A stretch of 64,000 nucleotides of DNA from contig JAIXMG010000023.1 of assembly GCA_025201345.1 (NCBI GenBank), positions 124,001 through 188,000 on the forward strand. The letters are read 5' to 3'. Source of the DNA: Thamnidium elegans (taxonomy: Eukaryota; Mucoromycota; Mucoromycetes; Mucorales; Mucoraceae). The notes below the pieces were generated by a model, which saw only the letters and a program-made list of their open reading frames with translations, had not been told where the DNA came from and searched no databases. Of the stretch, positions 12,545 through 23,024 are shown piece by piece (position 1 is the stretch's first letter; every line of letters begins with the position of its first letter). The translations under genes were made by a program, and so were the position numbers.

Positions 12545-13296
12545 ATGACTGTAAGTTTTTTTTTCTTCTAAAAAAGATGAAGCATATAGAGAAAAAAGAT
12601 GTGAATTGTATACATGAATCATTGATGGATTGATGGATGGATGGAATTTTTTATTTTTTTTTTATAAAAAAAGAGAGACTTTTTTATGTGGAAAATTACA
12701 TTGCGACTCCCCCAATTATGAATATTTTTTTTTTATCATTTACATTTTGCGAAAAGACAAAGTTATCAACAACAACAACAACAACTAAAAAAAAAAACCG
12801 AGTTGAAAAAAAAAAGAAAGACGAAAGAATAATAATAAGACTTGTTCCTTCTAATAACAAATATTACGCAGCCTCTCAATTCATCCTTGTATACAATTTA
12901 CATAGTTGACCCTCTCTTATGCTTTCATGAACAAAAAAAAAAAAAACGTGTGTAAAAACTAACTTTTTTTTTTTTAAAAAAAAAAATAGTTGGCCGTCGA
13001 TCTTCTTAACCCTTCTGTTGAACACGAGAAGCGCTCTCACAAGCTCAAGAGACTTGTGCAGTCTCCTAACTCTTACTTCATGGATGTCAAGTGTCCTGGT
13101 ACGTTATAAATTTGTTGCTTTTTAAAAAATGTTGTATACTAATATATTTTACATAGGTTGTTTAAACATCAGCACCGTTTTCAGTCACGCTCAAACCGTT
13201 GTCCTTTGTACTTCTTGCGGTACCGTTTTGTGCCAACCCACTGGTGGTCGTGCCCGTTTGACTGAAGGTTGTTCTTTCCGTAGAAAGGCCAACTAA
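12545..13296 (+). CDS. RPS27: 40S ribosomal protein eS27
   Basis: Exons 12545-12550 (only Met-Thr), 12990-13098 and 13157-13296 give 84 residues, the usual length of eS27. The zinc site is visible as CPGC and CTSC, and the conserved SHAQTVVLC and TEGCSFRRK segments match the family closely. The protein is a component of the small ribosomal subunit. The first intron is 439 nt, by far longer than the 50-70 nt introns of other genes here, and follows codon 2. An intron at or just after the start codon is a common feature of fungal ribosomal protein genes and often aids expression. The intron ends in a T12/A11 pair. Confidence 0.97.
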
Positions 13297-13817
13297 AGTG
13301 GTTTTAACTTCTTTTTTTTTATCTCGTAAAAAAAATTCAAAAAAATAAATCACCCTTTTTTCCAAACGAAGGCTCAAGCCCTACTTTACATTCGATATCA
13401 TGTGTTTTTTTATATTTTGTTTTTGTTGATAATAAGAGAGAGAGTGTGTGTGCGTGTGTCTAATAGCTAGATAAAAAAAAAAGAAAGGGAACAAGTGTTT
13501 TTGCATAAATTTAGGAAGAAAAGGGAAGTTTTTTTTAACGAAAATTTTTTTTTATTATTAGTACCTTCTACGTAAAATTTCTGGTGATCATTCTTTTATA
13601 GGGACCAATGATTAATTTAAAGTCCAAGTTAAACTTTATACCATTTGAAAGCCGAGAAGTAGAGCTATAAAGATATTTAATTTCTTTTTATGGTCAATTT
13701 ATATTTTTAAGTGCATGCATAAACCTTGAAAGCAAAAAATGCCTATTTTGCGCAAAAAAAAAAAAAAATATATACATATATATATATTCTAAGTCTAAAA
13801 ATTTATTTTTTCTAAAT
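13297..13817. other. convergent 3' spacer
   Basis: AT-rich sequence between eS27 and the acetyltransferase, with a GA/GT stretch at 13435-13460 and a TA-rich stretch near 13770. No gene is seen. Confidence 0.6.
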
Positions 13818-14631
13818 CTATTTAGTAAAATCATAGTAAAACATAAGAGCGTCTACAAGCTTATCAGGACTATTCTTTAATCTACCAGCGTTAGGCACAC
13901 GGCCTACTTCTTGGAACCCAAGTTTTCTCCAGATCGAAATGGAAGCAGGGTTATTCTCAAAGACCAAGTTAAACATGGAAGCTTTGTAACCGATGGCAGG
14001 TACCAAAATTTTAAATGCTTCTCCCATCACTACACCTGCACCTAAACCACGATAATTTTCCATAACGAAGAAACCACCGTTACAGATCTAGAATAAAGTT
14101 TTTTTTTTTATTAGTTTGTTACACACGTCAAAAAAAAAATACTTACATGAGAGCATCTACCGGGGTAATTAGGTTTAATATAAAACATACCAATGATTTT
14201 ATCGTTCCAGTCATAAGTAGTATCGGGATCAATAATAGAATCTTTTGACATGACAAAAGCGTCAGATCTAGCAGTATAAAAAATAAGTACATAAAGGAGG
14301 GGGGCCACGGTACTAAAACTTACCCAAGAAAATAGTCTCTAAATTGTTGCTTATCAAGTAAATTTTCTTGAGGATATGTAGAACTAAAAATGGTTTAGTC
14401 TAAAGTGTCAAAAAAGCTAATTTTTTTTTTTTTTTTTTTTTTATTATTTTACCCTCCTTCTATTTCAGCATTGAAACGAAGATGCAAGTAATCAACAAGT
14501 GATGAGTTGTTGGAGTCAACTCTTTGAATAAAACCTTGTTGACCGTTACGAAGTACTTTTTTAATAGGTAAAATAGCGTCTAAATCAGTACTTGATTCAG
14601 GTTTGGGAATTTTACCATAAGCAGTAGACAT
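13818..14631 (-). CDS. GNAT N-acetyltransferase, MPR1-like
   Basis: Exons 14631-14453, 14383-14324, 14267-14147 and 14087-13818 give 209 residues. The segment MFYIKPNYPGRCSHICNGGF and the later YKASMFNLVFENNPASISIW correspond closely to yeast Mpr1, which acetylates the proline analogue azetidine-2-carboxylate and related toxic intermediates and protects against oxidative stress. RGLGAGVV is the acetyl-CoA pyrophosphate-binding loop (GNAT motif A, normally Q/R-x-x-G-x-G/A). The protein is slightly shorter than yeast Mpr1 (229 residues). No targeting signal is evident. The assignment to the Mpr1 family is firm; the physiological substrate here is inferred. Confidence 0.88.
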
Positions 14632-14969
14632 TTTTTAAGTAAATAAAGGGGAAAAACCTGTCAAATTTTTTTTTTCCCTTGTTCTTGTTCCAAGGTTTTA
14701 TACCTTTATCTTTGAAAAAGGGTAAATCTTTTTGCTGAAAAAAGAACCAATTAAACCGAGGAAGAGGGTAAAAGATTACACACATTTAAAAAAAAAAAAG
14801 AAGAAGAGAAGACAGGCTTTTTTTTTCAAAAAAAAATGTATTTACAAAAAAAAAAAAAAAAAAAAAAATAGAGTATTAATTAATTGCAATTATGAAAGTC
14901 TTTTTTTTTTTATCGTGCGTGTGAGAGTTGAGTGCTTAATGTATGTTTTATGTATGCGTTTCCAATGTT

Positions 14970-16390
14970 TTAATCCAATTCCCATACATTATCACGTACG
15001 AATTCAGCAATTGATTCAAAAAACCCATTCTACAATGAAATAAATGATTTAGAACTATATAAACAACAAAAAATAATAATAAAACTAACCTGCATGCATG
15101 TATCATTATGAGTTCCGTTTTCAAAATCTCTCCATACTTTGACACCACTTGTTTGGGATATATTGTATAATTTAGCCATATGCCCTGGAGGTACCAATTC
15201 ATCTTTTAAACTCGATAAAAATAAAATGGGTACATGGTGAACATATTTAATTGTTTTGTATGATTTCCATGTTTGATGTACCAAGTAAACCAAATGTCTT
15301 AATGCAGGAAATATATGTGGTACTAACAAAGGCTTTTTTTTTTTCTGTTACTAAAAGATAATAAAAAAGAAAATTTTGTTACTTACCACACTTAAAAAGG
15401 TATTTTCAATAATTAATGCGTCAAATTTATCTTCGTTTCTTGATACTAGACTAATGGCGACTGAGCCACCTAATGATTGACCATATGCTATTAATTTGGT
15501 ATGTTTAAGGATAGGATGTTGTTTGATATATTCAAGCATAGTCTATATTATTGTTTATGGTATTACAAACCCCATTCGTTATTATTTTTTTTTTATTTTT
15601 TTTCGTTCTAGTTTCTCTTACCTGCGCGTCAATTTTGAGTCCTTTTTCGGTTGGTCTACCTTCACTAAGTCCATAGCTACATAAAGGTAATATACGAGAT
15701 CGAAATTTAGTATACATCTACAGTGACTTCAGTTTTTTTTTTTTTTTTTTCTTACCCTCGGTAAGATAGCATAACGACATTGTAACCTAATTTTTTAAAG
15801 AATACTTGAGCAATAGGTAATCGATGACCCTACGAAAAAAAAAAAAGATTATTAAATAAAGAAGTTATATATAACTTGTTTGTCATCTTTTCTCCTATTT
15901 TTTTTTTTTTTTTTTTTTTTTTTTCAACCCCACTCACAAAACACTGGTAAACCCCATTCAATAATTACCATATTTCCAGTATGTGCCTGTACCAAAAAAA
16001 AATCGAAATTTCAATCAGTTGCTAGGTTATATAATTGATACATAAAAAAAAACTTACATGAAAGCATACAACAGTAGGTGATTGTATTGCAACATCTTCA
16101 CCGCGTTGTATCATAACATAAGATCGAATTTTATATCCATCCTTGGTAACTAGTATGACTTCCTTATCTGGTAATCCAAATTGAGAGGGCCTTGCAACCT
16201 TTTTTTTTTTAAATAGATGATGAGTTTTTAGACAATGCAAAACAAGTAAAAGACTTACAACTGATCTCGACCCAGTCGGGAATCCTGAAGCATATAGCAA
16301 TTCACATTGGTATGTATAAAGTAGTAATGACAGTGCTACTGTCACTGCTATTGCAAAATATAATAAATATAACAAGTAGATCATCGCCAT
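14970..16390 (-). CDS. BEM46-family alpha/beta hydrolase (ABHD13-like), membrane anchored
   Basis: Eight exons: 16390-16259, 16198-16058, 15986-15969, 15829-15756, 15676-15622, 15542-15387, 15332-15090, 15029-14970; 292 residues. One N-terminal transmembrane segment spans residues about 4-26. The nucleophile elbow is GQSLGG (Ser163), the acid lies in SSLKDELVPP (Asp236), and the base is in NGTHNDT (His266). The order and spacing match the family. BEM46 proteins sit in the ER and plasma-membrane periphery and affect fungal cell polarity; the substrate is unknown. Exon 3 encodes only AHTGNM (18 nt) and is placed because it restores the conserved FHxxxGN-GHRLPIA block. Confidence 0.88.
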
Positions 16391-17197
16391 GGTATCTAAA
16401 TGAAAAAAATGGGGGTGTGTAAATTGTTTTCTTCTTTTTTATGTATCGTATATATAATACTCTTCAAACGCACAATTTTTTTTTATAAACAACAATAAAA
16501 AATATAAGGGAAAAAAGGGAAAACTGAATGGTTTTTTTATTTTTTAAATTTTTTTTTTTTCAATTAACAGATTTTTCCAAAATAACCCCATTTATCACGT
16601 GATGCCCCCACAGATTTTATGGGATAGAAAAGGGCTTCTTAATGTACCAATGTACTCACTAAAAAGTTCTTTTCTTGTACCGTGGAATTGCTTTAAAATT
16701 CCCACATAGATAGTGATTAAAATTAAAAACTGCACAACGGATAAATTTAATTAGTTTTTTGGTAGAACATAAAAAAAAAACTTGTTATGTCTTTTATTGT
16801 ATAAAAAGTAAAAAAGCATTTGGGGGGTTTTTTTTTTCTCTTTTTGTGAAAAAGGAATTTCTGGCTGCTTTTCTTTTTCTTTAAATTTCAAGGGGGAATT
16901 ATACTGCTTGGATTTGTTCTAACTCATGTTTTCTTCTTCTTCCTGATGCAAATAGCTTTTTTTTTTTTTCAATTGCAAACATAAACCTTTTATATATATA
17001 TGTATTTGATTGGTTAAAGGAAGGGGGAGGTTACAAGTAGATCTTTAAAAACTATGAAAAAAAAAAAAAAGCATAAAATATATTTCCAAAAAAAGTGATG
17101 GGGGGAGAAGGGGGGTCTTGCCCGTGATTATGGGGAAAATATCCATTATTCAAAAAGCGCCTTTTTCACAGTTCATTAAGAAAAAAATAAAAGAAAA
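16391..17197. other. divergent intergenic region
   Basis: AT-rich promoter region between the hydrolase (-) and the WIP-like gene (+), with many short T and A runs. No ORF in it has recognisable content. Confidence 0.55.
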
Positions 17198-17576
17198 ATG
17201 TCTGGACGTACACCAATGAGACAAAATACAGAAAGAAGAACTATGCCTGCACCACCTCCACCTCATTTAAAAAGTACCGACATGCAATCTCCATTAAACC
17301 GGTCTTCTACTATTCCAGTTCAACCTTCTTATCACACTTTAGATATCGATTTTCCTGAACCACCTCAAACCGAAGCTGGTCGTTGGACTTTTCATTCTCA
17401 AAAAGAGTTTCCTGCTCCTCCTCCTTTTGAAAAGAAGTTAAAGAGGTACCCTACTGGTGCCGAAACCGGTTGCTGTAAGTCTTTTTTTTTTTTTTTAAAA
17501 AACAAAGCTGTTGTATACTTAATGTTTTTTTTTAGCTATTCCCATTGACCTTTCGCACTTGCAAGTTTACCAGTAA
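17198..17576 (+). CDS. short WIP/verprolin-like protein with WASP-binding motif
   Basis: Exons 17198-17474 and 17536-17576 give only 105 residues. The N-terminal half is proline-rich (PAPPPPH, FPEPPQ). Residues about 68-90 read GRWTFHSQKEFPAPPP followed by FEKKLKRYP, which matches the WASP-binding region of WIP/verprolin (aromatic-x-F-H-x3-D/E-hydrophobic-P-P-P, then K-x-Y-P). Full WIP proteins are several hundred residues long and carry an N-terminal WH2 actin-binding motif; none is visible here. The protein would be expected to bind the WH1 domain of WASP/Las17 in actin patches. The function is inferred from the motif, and a missed upstream exon cannot be excluded. Confidence 0.7.
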
Positions 17577-17703
17577 ACAGTCACCCCTCCCTTTCTCTCT
17601 ATCTCTCTCTCTTTCTCTCTCTTTTAAAAAAAAAAAAAACTCTTTTTTTTTTCTTATTATTATTATTTCTTTGCAATAAAAAACATACATATTTTATATT
17701 GTC

Positions 17704-19112
17704 ATGGAGCATGTATTAATGTGGGATGAGAATAAAGTCACTAAATGGATGACAACAGTTGGTTTTGCATCGTATGAGAAACAATTTAGAGGTAAAACAA
17801 GGGTTACAAGTTTTATTTTATTTTATAAAAGGGGTTTGGGTATTCATCATCTCTTTTAGAGCAAGGCATTACAGGCGATGTGCTTGTTAATTTAGACCAT
17901 GAGTCTTTAAGAGACTTGTCTATTCTTACCGTAGGACAACGTATGGATTTGTTAAAGAGTATATATCAATTGAAGATACAGCATAGAGTACCTGTCAATG
18001 AATGGGATTACATACCACCGAGTGAGTGAATAAAAGGAAGAGGATATATGAATATTAATGTTTTCTTTCTTAGGTGTCTTATACGAAACAGTAAAACTAA
18101 TATTTTTTTTTTTTTTTTCTTGGAAAAGATATAACTAAAAAAAAAGAGAATTTTATTAAAATTGTAGGATTGGTTAGGACAAAATGGTATGGCAGATTAT
18201 AGAAAAATCGAAGCAGCGTTTCAGGAACGAGGTAATTAAAAAAAAAAAAGAAAACAAAAAAAAGAGAGATTTAATTTAAACATGTTTAGATGCTCGTATT
18301 AAACGATTGACGGAAGATTTAATTAAAGTCAATAGCGACATGAATTCATTAAGAGAAGAAATAAGTCACATAATAAAAGTAAAGCCGTCACCAAAAGTAT
18401 TTCATAAACAACATATCAATTCACCTACTAAAATAGCGTCGTTACATTCCAATGATCATGAAGAGGTAACCCTATTATTTATAAAAATAGATTTTTTTCT
18501 TTTTTTTTCTAATTTTTTTTTTTTTACAAGACTAAATTAACTCCGAATGTCATGATAAATGATGGTGGTGCAATTAAAGTATATGGAGAAAAAGTAGAAC
18601 ATGAACCAGAATCATCTAAAAACGTACGATTATTACTTGATGACCCTACATCCAAAGTTATTTGTTCTGCACTTAAAAAATATAATGTAGTAAGTGATTG
18701 GCAGCAATACGCGTTATGGATACAATATGGACCACACGATAATATGCAAGAAAGAGCTCTAGGTTATGATGAAAGACCACTTCGTATATCTCAAAAACTA
18801 AAAGATGCTAAACAAAATCCAGTATTTGTGTTAAAACACGTAAAGGATAATAAACCTTTTATTCCACCAACAAATTACAGTCATCCAAGACCTGCGCCAC
18901 CAAAACCTCAACAAATTACATCCGGTAAAGTTGGTTTTGAAGTTGTTATACCCGTAATGTCTTCTTCAATGTCTTCTCCTACTACTTCTACAAGTTCGCC
19001 ACAAAAACGTCAACAATTAAAGAAACCAAATGAATATAATAATGAATTAGGTTTAGATAGTGCTGTTGTTAACGCTATCTTTTCTATCAATAATGGATCT
19101 CAAAACCAATAA
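17704..19112 (+). CDS. Ste50-like SAM/RA-domain MAPK adaptor
   Basis: Exons 17704-17791, 17860-18021, 18074-18090, 18168-18231, 18290-18465 and 18531-19112 give 362 residues. Residues about 4-80 form a SAM domain (VTKWMTTVGF, then DHESLRDLSILTVGQRMDLL). A short coiled segment follows (about 110-145). Residues about 185-270 form a Ras-association-type ubiquitin fold ending in ISQKLKDAKQNPVFVLKHVK, the usual RA end. SAM followed by RA is the layout of Ste50, which links Cdc42 to the MAP3K Ste11 in mating, filamentous and osmotic signalling. The C-terminus is Pro/Ser/Thr-rich. The third exon is only 17 nt. Its start lies 127 bp after the WIP-like gene on the same strand. Confidence 0.85.
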
Positions 19113-19378
19113 CACCTCTTTTTTTTTTTTTTTTTCCTTTCCGCTCAGTGAAACCTTAAAATCTCTCTTTTTTTGTTTCATGCAAAAAAAGAAATAAAGA
19201 AAAAAAAACTGATCCAACCCCGTTGCGGAACTTGAAAAAAAATGTTCCCAAGCCGTTTTTTTTTTTTTTCATATATAAACAAAAAAAGAATTGAATATTT
19301 GTCTCCTCTTTTTTGTCCTTTTTTTTTGTTTTTTTTTTGTTTAGATAAAAACAGAGAAAATTTTTTTATATTTAAAAA

Positions 19379-22300
19379 ATGGATTACATGCCTGATACTA
19401 GTACTGCAGCCGGCGCCGCTAAGGCCGCAGACCGTTCTAAGCGTCGTTCACTCACCGCACTTTCCAAACCCAAACGTGTTCGTATCGGTGAAAAGGAAGC
19501 AGAAGAATCCAAGCAGCTCTTATCAAAGTTATTATCCTCTACTGAAGAAAAGGAGCGCAAGTCTTTAGCAGAAGAATGTGCTGCCTTTGCCAATCACTAT
19601 GGTGTACGTGCTTTAAAGGGAGCTCATCTTTGGCCTGCGGTCTCTACCGAGCTCTTTGCCAAAAAGATCCGTACCCCTCAAGTCTTGGGTGCTCTTGAAC
19701 TCTCTCAAGCCTTGTTATCTTCCAACGCACTTTTACGTGGCCAACTTGAACCTCACTTGGTCACTTTATTGACCCCTCTCTTGGACTTGCAAGCCGCTAA
19801 AGACAAAGAAGTGGCTAAACTTGCTGGTGATTTAGCTCGTAACCTCGTCAAGAGTTTAAACCCTATTGCTACACGTAACGTTGTCACCTACGCTTTAGAG
19901 GGTCTTGAGAACTCCAAGAAATGGCAGACCAAGATGCTTGCTCTTGAAATTTTGGAACTTTTAGCTACGTTGAACCCTATGCAAGTGCTTGTATGTTTGC
20001 CTGTCATGATCCCAGTCTTGTCTGACTGTATGTGGGACACCAAGCCTGATGTGAAGGCTGCGGCTACTCAATGTATGACCACCACCACCGCGCTTTTGGA
20101 CAACAAGGATATTGAACGATTTATCCCTGCCGTTATTAACTGTATCAACCATCCTGAATCTGTTCCAGAAATCATCCATCAATTGGGTGCTACCACCTTT
20201 GTGCAAGAAGTCGATTCCGGTACCTTGGCTTTAATGGTCCCTCTCTTGGGCCGTGGTCTTCGTGAGCGTCAAACTTCCATCAAGCGTAAGTCTGCCTTGA
20301 TCATTGATAACATGTGTAAATTAGTCGACGATCCTGAGGTTGCTGCTCCTTTCTTACCATTGCTGTTACCTGCTCTTGAACACGTACACGATATTGTTGC
20401 TGACCCTGAATGCCGTGGTGTAGTTGAGAACGCTGTCAACACCTTGAAGCGTTGTGGTGGTGGTGCTGCTGCTGCTGCTAACGTCTTGACCGCAGAGGAA
20501 AAGCGTGAAAAGGTCTACAACACCCTTGACAAGTTGATGCCTACAAAGTTGGAAGGCTTCTTTGCTCCTGTGCGAAAATACATGGCTAAACTTGCGTTGG
20601 CTCTCGTCTTGGCTCGTGATTTTGACCGTAACGCCTGGATCTCTTCTTTGTCCCCTCACTCTGCTACCTGGCTCCTGGTCACAGGCCGTGAACACGAAGA
20701 CGGTGGTGAAGAAACCGAAGCCTCTGCAGAGAAGCTTGCTTTAGCTGCGCTTGCCTCTTGTGAAGAAGCCATTGCTCCCAAATCCGGTGAAGAAGAAGAG
20801 TTAGAAGAAGGTGAAGAGCTTTGTAACTGTGAGTTCTCGTTGGCTTATGGTGCCAAGATTCTTTTGAACCGTACCCATCTTCGTTTGATGCGTGGTCGTC
20901 GTTATGGTCTGTGCGGTGCTAACGGATGTGGCAAATCTACTTTGATGCGTGCTATCTCTAACGAACAAGTGGAAGGTTTCCCTCCTCGCTCTGTATTAAA
21001 GACTGTCTATGTTGAGCACGATATCGATGGTTCTGAAGCAGACACTGGTTTAGTCGACTTTATTGACGCATCTGAAGGTGTAGAGTGTCACGATAAAGCC
21101 GAGATCGCGCGTATTCTCAAGAACTACGGTTTCTCTGACGAGATGGTCAACCACCAAGCGATTGGATCTCTTTCTGGTGGCTGGAAGATGAAGCTTGCAC
21201 TTGCCCGTGCCATGTTGATGAACGCCGATATCTTGTTGTTGGACGAACCTACCAATCACTTGGACGTTGTCAACGTGGCTTGGTTAGAAAACTATCTCTT
21301 GGGTCTCAAGACGGTTACTTCTATTATTGTTTCTCACGACTCTGGTTTCCTCGACCACGTCTGTACAGATATTATCCATTATGAAGGTAACTACAAGTTG
21401 AAACGTTACAAGGGTAATCTTTCCGAGTTTGTAAAGAAGGTACCTCGTGCTGCTGCTTATTATTCCTTGGGCGCTGCTCAATCCGTCTTCCGTTTCCCTG
21501 AGCCTGGATTCTTGGAGGGTATCAAGACCAAAGAACGTGCTATTCTCAAGATGAAGAACGTCGATTTCCAATATCCTGGTTCCTCCAAGAAGCAATTGCA
21601 CGATATCTCCATGCAGTGTTCTCTCGCTTCGCGTGTTGCTGTCATTGGTCCTAACGGCGCTGGTAAATCTACTTTGATCAAGTTATTAACGGGTGAACTT
21701 GAGTCTGAAATTGGTACTGTTTGGAAACACCCCAACTTGCGTATTGCTTATGTTGCTCAACACGCTTTCCATCATATTGAGCAGCACTTGGACTCTACCC
21801 CCAACGAGTACATCCAATGGCGTTACGCCACCGGTGAAGATCGCGAAGAGCTTGATAAGAATGATCGTATGCACGGTGCTGCCAATGAAAAGGTCATGCA
21901 GCAAGTATTCATTATCGACGGTGAGAAGCGTGTGGTAGAAGAATTAGTAGGTCGTCGTAAGCTCAAGCAATCCTATGAATACGAAGTCTCTTGGGTCGGT
22001 CGTTCCTCTGTTGATAATACCTGGATCTCTCGTCAAAAGTTGGAAGATATGGGATTCGGTAAGAAGATTGCAGAGGTTGATTCTGCTGAGGCTGCAAAGA
22101 TGGGCTTGAACCGTCCCTTAACTGCCAAGGAAATCGAAAAGCATCTTGCTGAAGTTGGTCTTGAACCTGAGTTTGCTTCTCACTCTCATATTCGTGGTCT
22201 CTCTGGTGGTCAAAAGGTAAAACTGGTGATTGGTGCTGCCATGTGGAATAAGCCTCATATGTTGGTGCTTGATGAACCTACCAATTACTTGGATCGTGAG

Positions 22301-22636
22301 TCTCTTGGTGCGCTTGCAACTGCTATTCGTGAATACGGTGGCGGCGTTGTTATTGTTACTCACAACCGTGAATTCTCAGAAGCTCTTTGTAACGAAGTTT
22401 GGAAGGTCGATGAAGGTCGTTTAACTCCCTCTGGTCATAATTGGGTCTCCGGTAACGGTTCTACCAAGATTGCTGAAGAAGATGCTGAAGACCAAGTGGA
22501 TGGTCAAGGTAATACAATCAAAGCAGTTCAAAAGAAGACCAAGTTATCTTCCAAGGAACTTCGTAAGAAGAAGAAGGATCGTATGGAACGTCGTAAGCGT
22601 GGCGAAGAAGTTTATACTACTGATGAAGACTTGTAA
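19379..22636 (+). CDS. TEF3: translation elongation factor 3 (ABCF-type ATPase)
   Basis: One uninterrupted exon encodes 1085 residues, close to the usual fungal EF3 length of about 1050. The N-terminal half carries HEAT-like helices (for example DCMWDTKPDVKAAATQCM and NKDIERFIPAVINCI). Two ABC cassettes follow: Walker A GANGCGKST (513-521) with LSGGW (about 598), and GPNGAGKST (757-765) with LSGGQ (about 941). A chromodomain-like insertion lies at about 866-900 (YEVSWVGRSS, TWISRQKLED) and a Lys/Arg-rich ribosome-binding tail at the end. EF3 releases deacylated tRNA from the ribosomal E site. Codon use favours C-ending codons and the GC content is clearly higher than in its neighbours, as expected for a very highly expressed gene. 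Lack of introns contrasts with most genes here. Confidence 0.98.
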   Translation: MDYMPDTSTAAGAAKAADRSKRRSLTALSKPKRVRIGEKEAEESKQLLSKLLSSTEEKERKSLAEECAAFANHYGVRALKGAHLWPAVSTELFAKKIRTPQVLGALELSQALLSSNALLRGQLEPHLVTLLTPLLDLQAAKDKEVAKLAGDLARNLVKSLNPIATRNVVTYALEGLENSKKWQTKMLALEILELLATLNPMQVLVCLPVMIPVLSDCMWDTKPDVKAAATQCMTTTTALLDNKDIERFIPAVINCINHPESVPEIIHQLGATTFVQEVDSGTLALMVPLLGRGLRERQTSIKRKSALIIDNMCKLVDDPEVAAPFLPLLLPALEHVHDIVADPECRGVVENAVNTLKRCGGGAAAAANVLTAEEKREKVYNTLDKLMPTKLEGFFAPVRKYMAKLALALVLARDFDRNAWISSLSPHSATWLLVTGREHEDGGEETEASAEKLALAALASCEEAIAPKSGEEEELEEGEELCNCEFSLAYGAKILLNRTHLRLMRGRRYGLCGANGCGKSTLMRAISNEQVEGFPPRSVLKTVYVEHDIDGSEADTGLVDFIDASEGVECHDKAEIARILKNYGFSDEMVNHQAIGSLSGGWKMKLALARAMLMNADILLLDEPTNHLDVVNVAWLENYLLGLKTVTSIIVSHDSGFLDHVCTDIIHYEGNYKLKRYKGNLSEFVKKVPRAAAYYSLGAAQSVFRFPEPGFLEGIKTKERAILKMKNVDFQYPGSSKKQLHDISMQCSLASRVAVIGPNGAGKSTLIKLLTGELESEIGTVWKHPNLRIAYVAQHAFHHIEQHLDSTPNEYIQWRYATGEDREELDKNDRMHGAANEKVMQQVFIIDGEKRVVEELVGRRKLKQSYEYEVSWVGRSSVDNTWISRQKLEDMGFGKKIAEVDSAEAAKMGLNRPLTAKEIEKHLAEVGLEPEFASHSHIRGLSGGQKVKLVIGAAMWNKPHMLVLDEPTNYLDRESLGALATAIREYGGGVVIVTHNREFSEALCNEVWKVDEGRLTPSGHNWVSGNGSTKIAEEDAEDQVDGQGNTIKAVQKKTKLSSKELRKKKKDRMERRKRGEEVYTTDEDL

Positions 22637-23024
22637 ACAAGACAAAAAAAAAATCTCAAAAAAATCAAGCTTAGATTTTTGTTTCCCCCCTCCCCTTTTT
22701 GTAAATATGGATTATCACAATTTTTTTTTTTTTATTATTCTTTGCTCAATTCATTTAAAAATAAAGTATTTGTTTTGAAACTTTTTTCTTGTATGAAAAA
22801 AGTTTGTTATTAAAAAAAAAAAATTTTTTTTTTGTCATACTTACATCCTACGTGGCATTTTTCCAACAAATCAATGAGAGTAAGCTACTTCTCACATGCC
22901 CGCACTATTTAGTATAAAGATGAGATTTTATTAAAGCTCAGTTTTGCAGGATATATTTCGTCATTACTCTTTTTTTTTTTTTCTCTCTTTTTCTTTCTCT
23001 TTTATTTATAAAATATTATATATT
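22637..23024. other. intergenic, EF3 3' end and OPI3 promoter
   Basis: A T-rich spacer with an A12/T10 pair near 22813-22834. No gene is seen. Confidence 0.55.

Noticed and set aside
19384..22424. Many 60-100 codon ORFs on both strands within EF3
   Set aside because: They overlap a 1085-residue gene with complete domain structure and result from its GC-richer codons.
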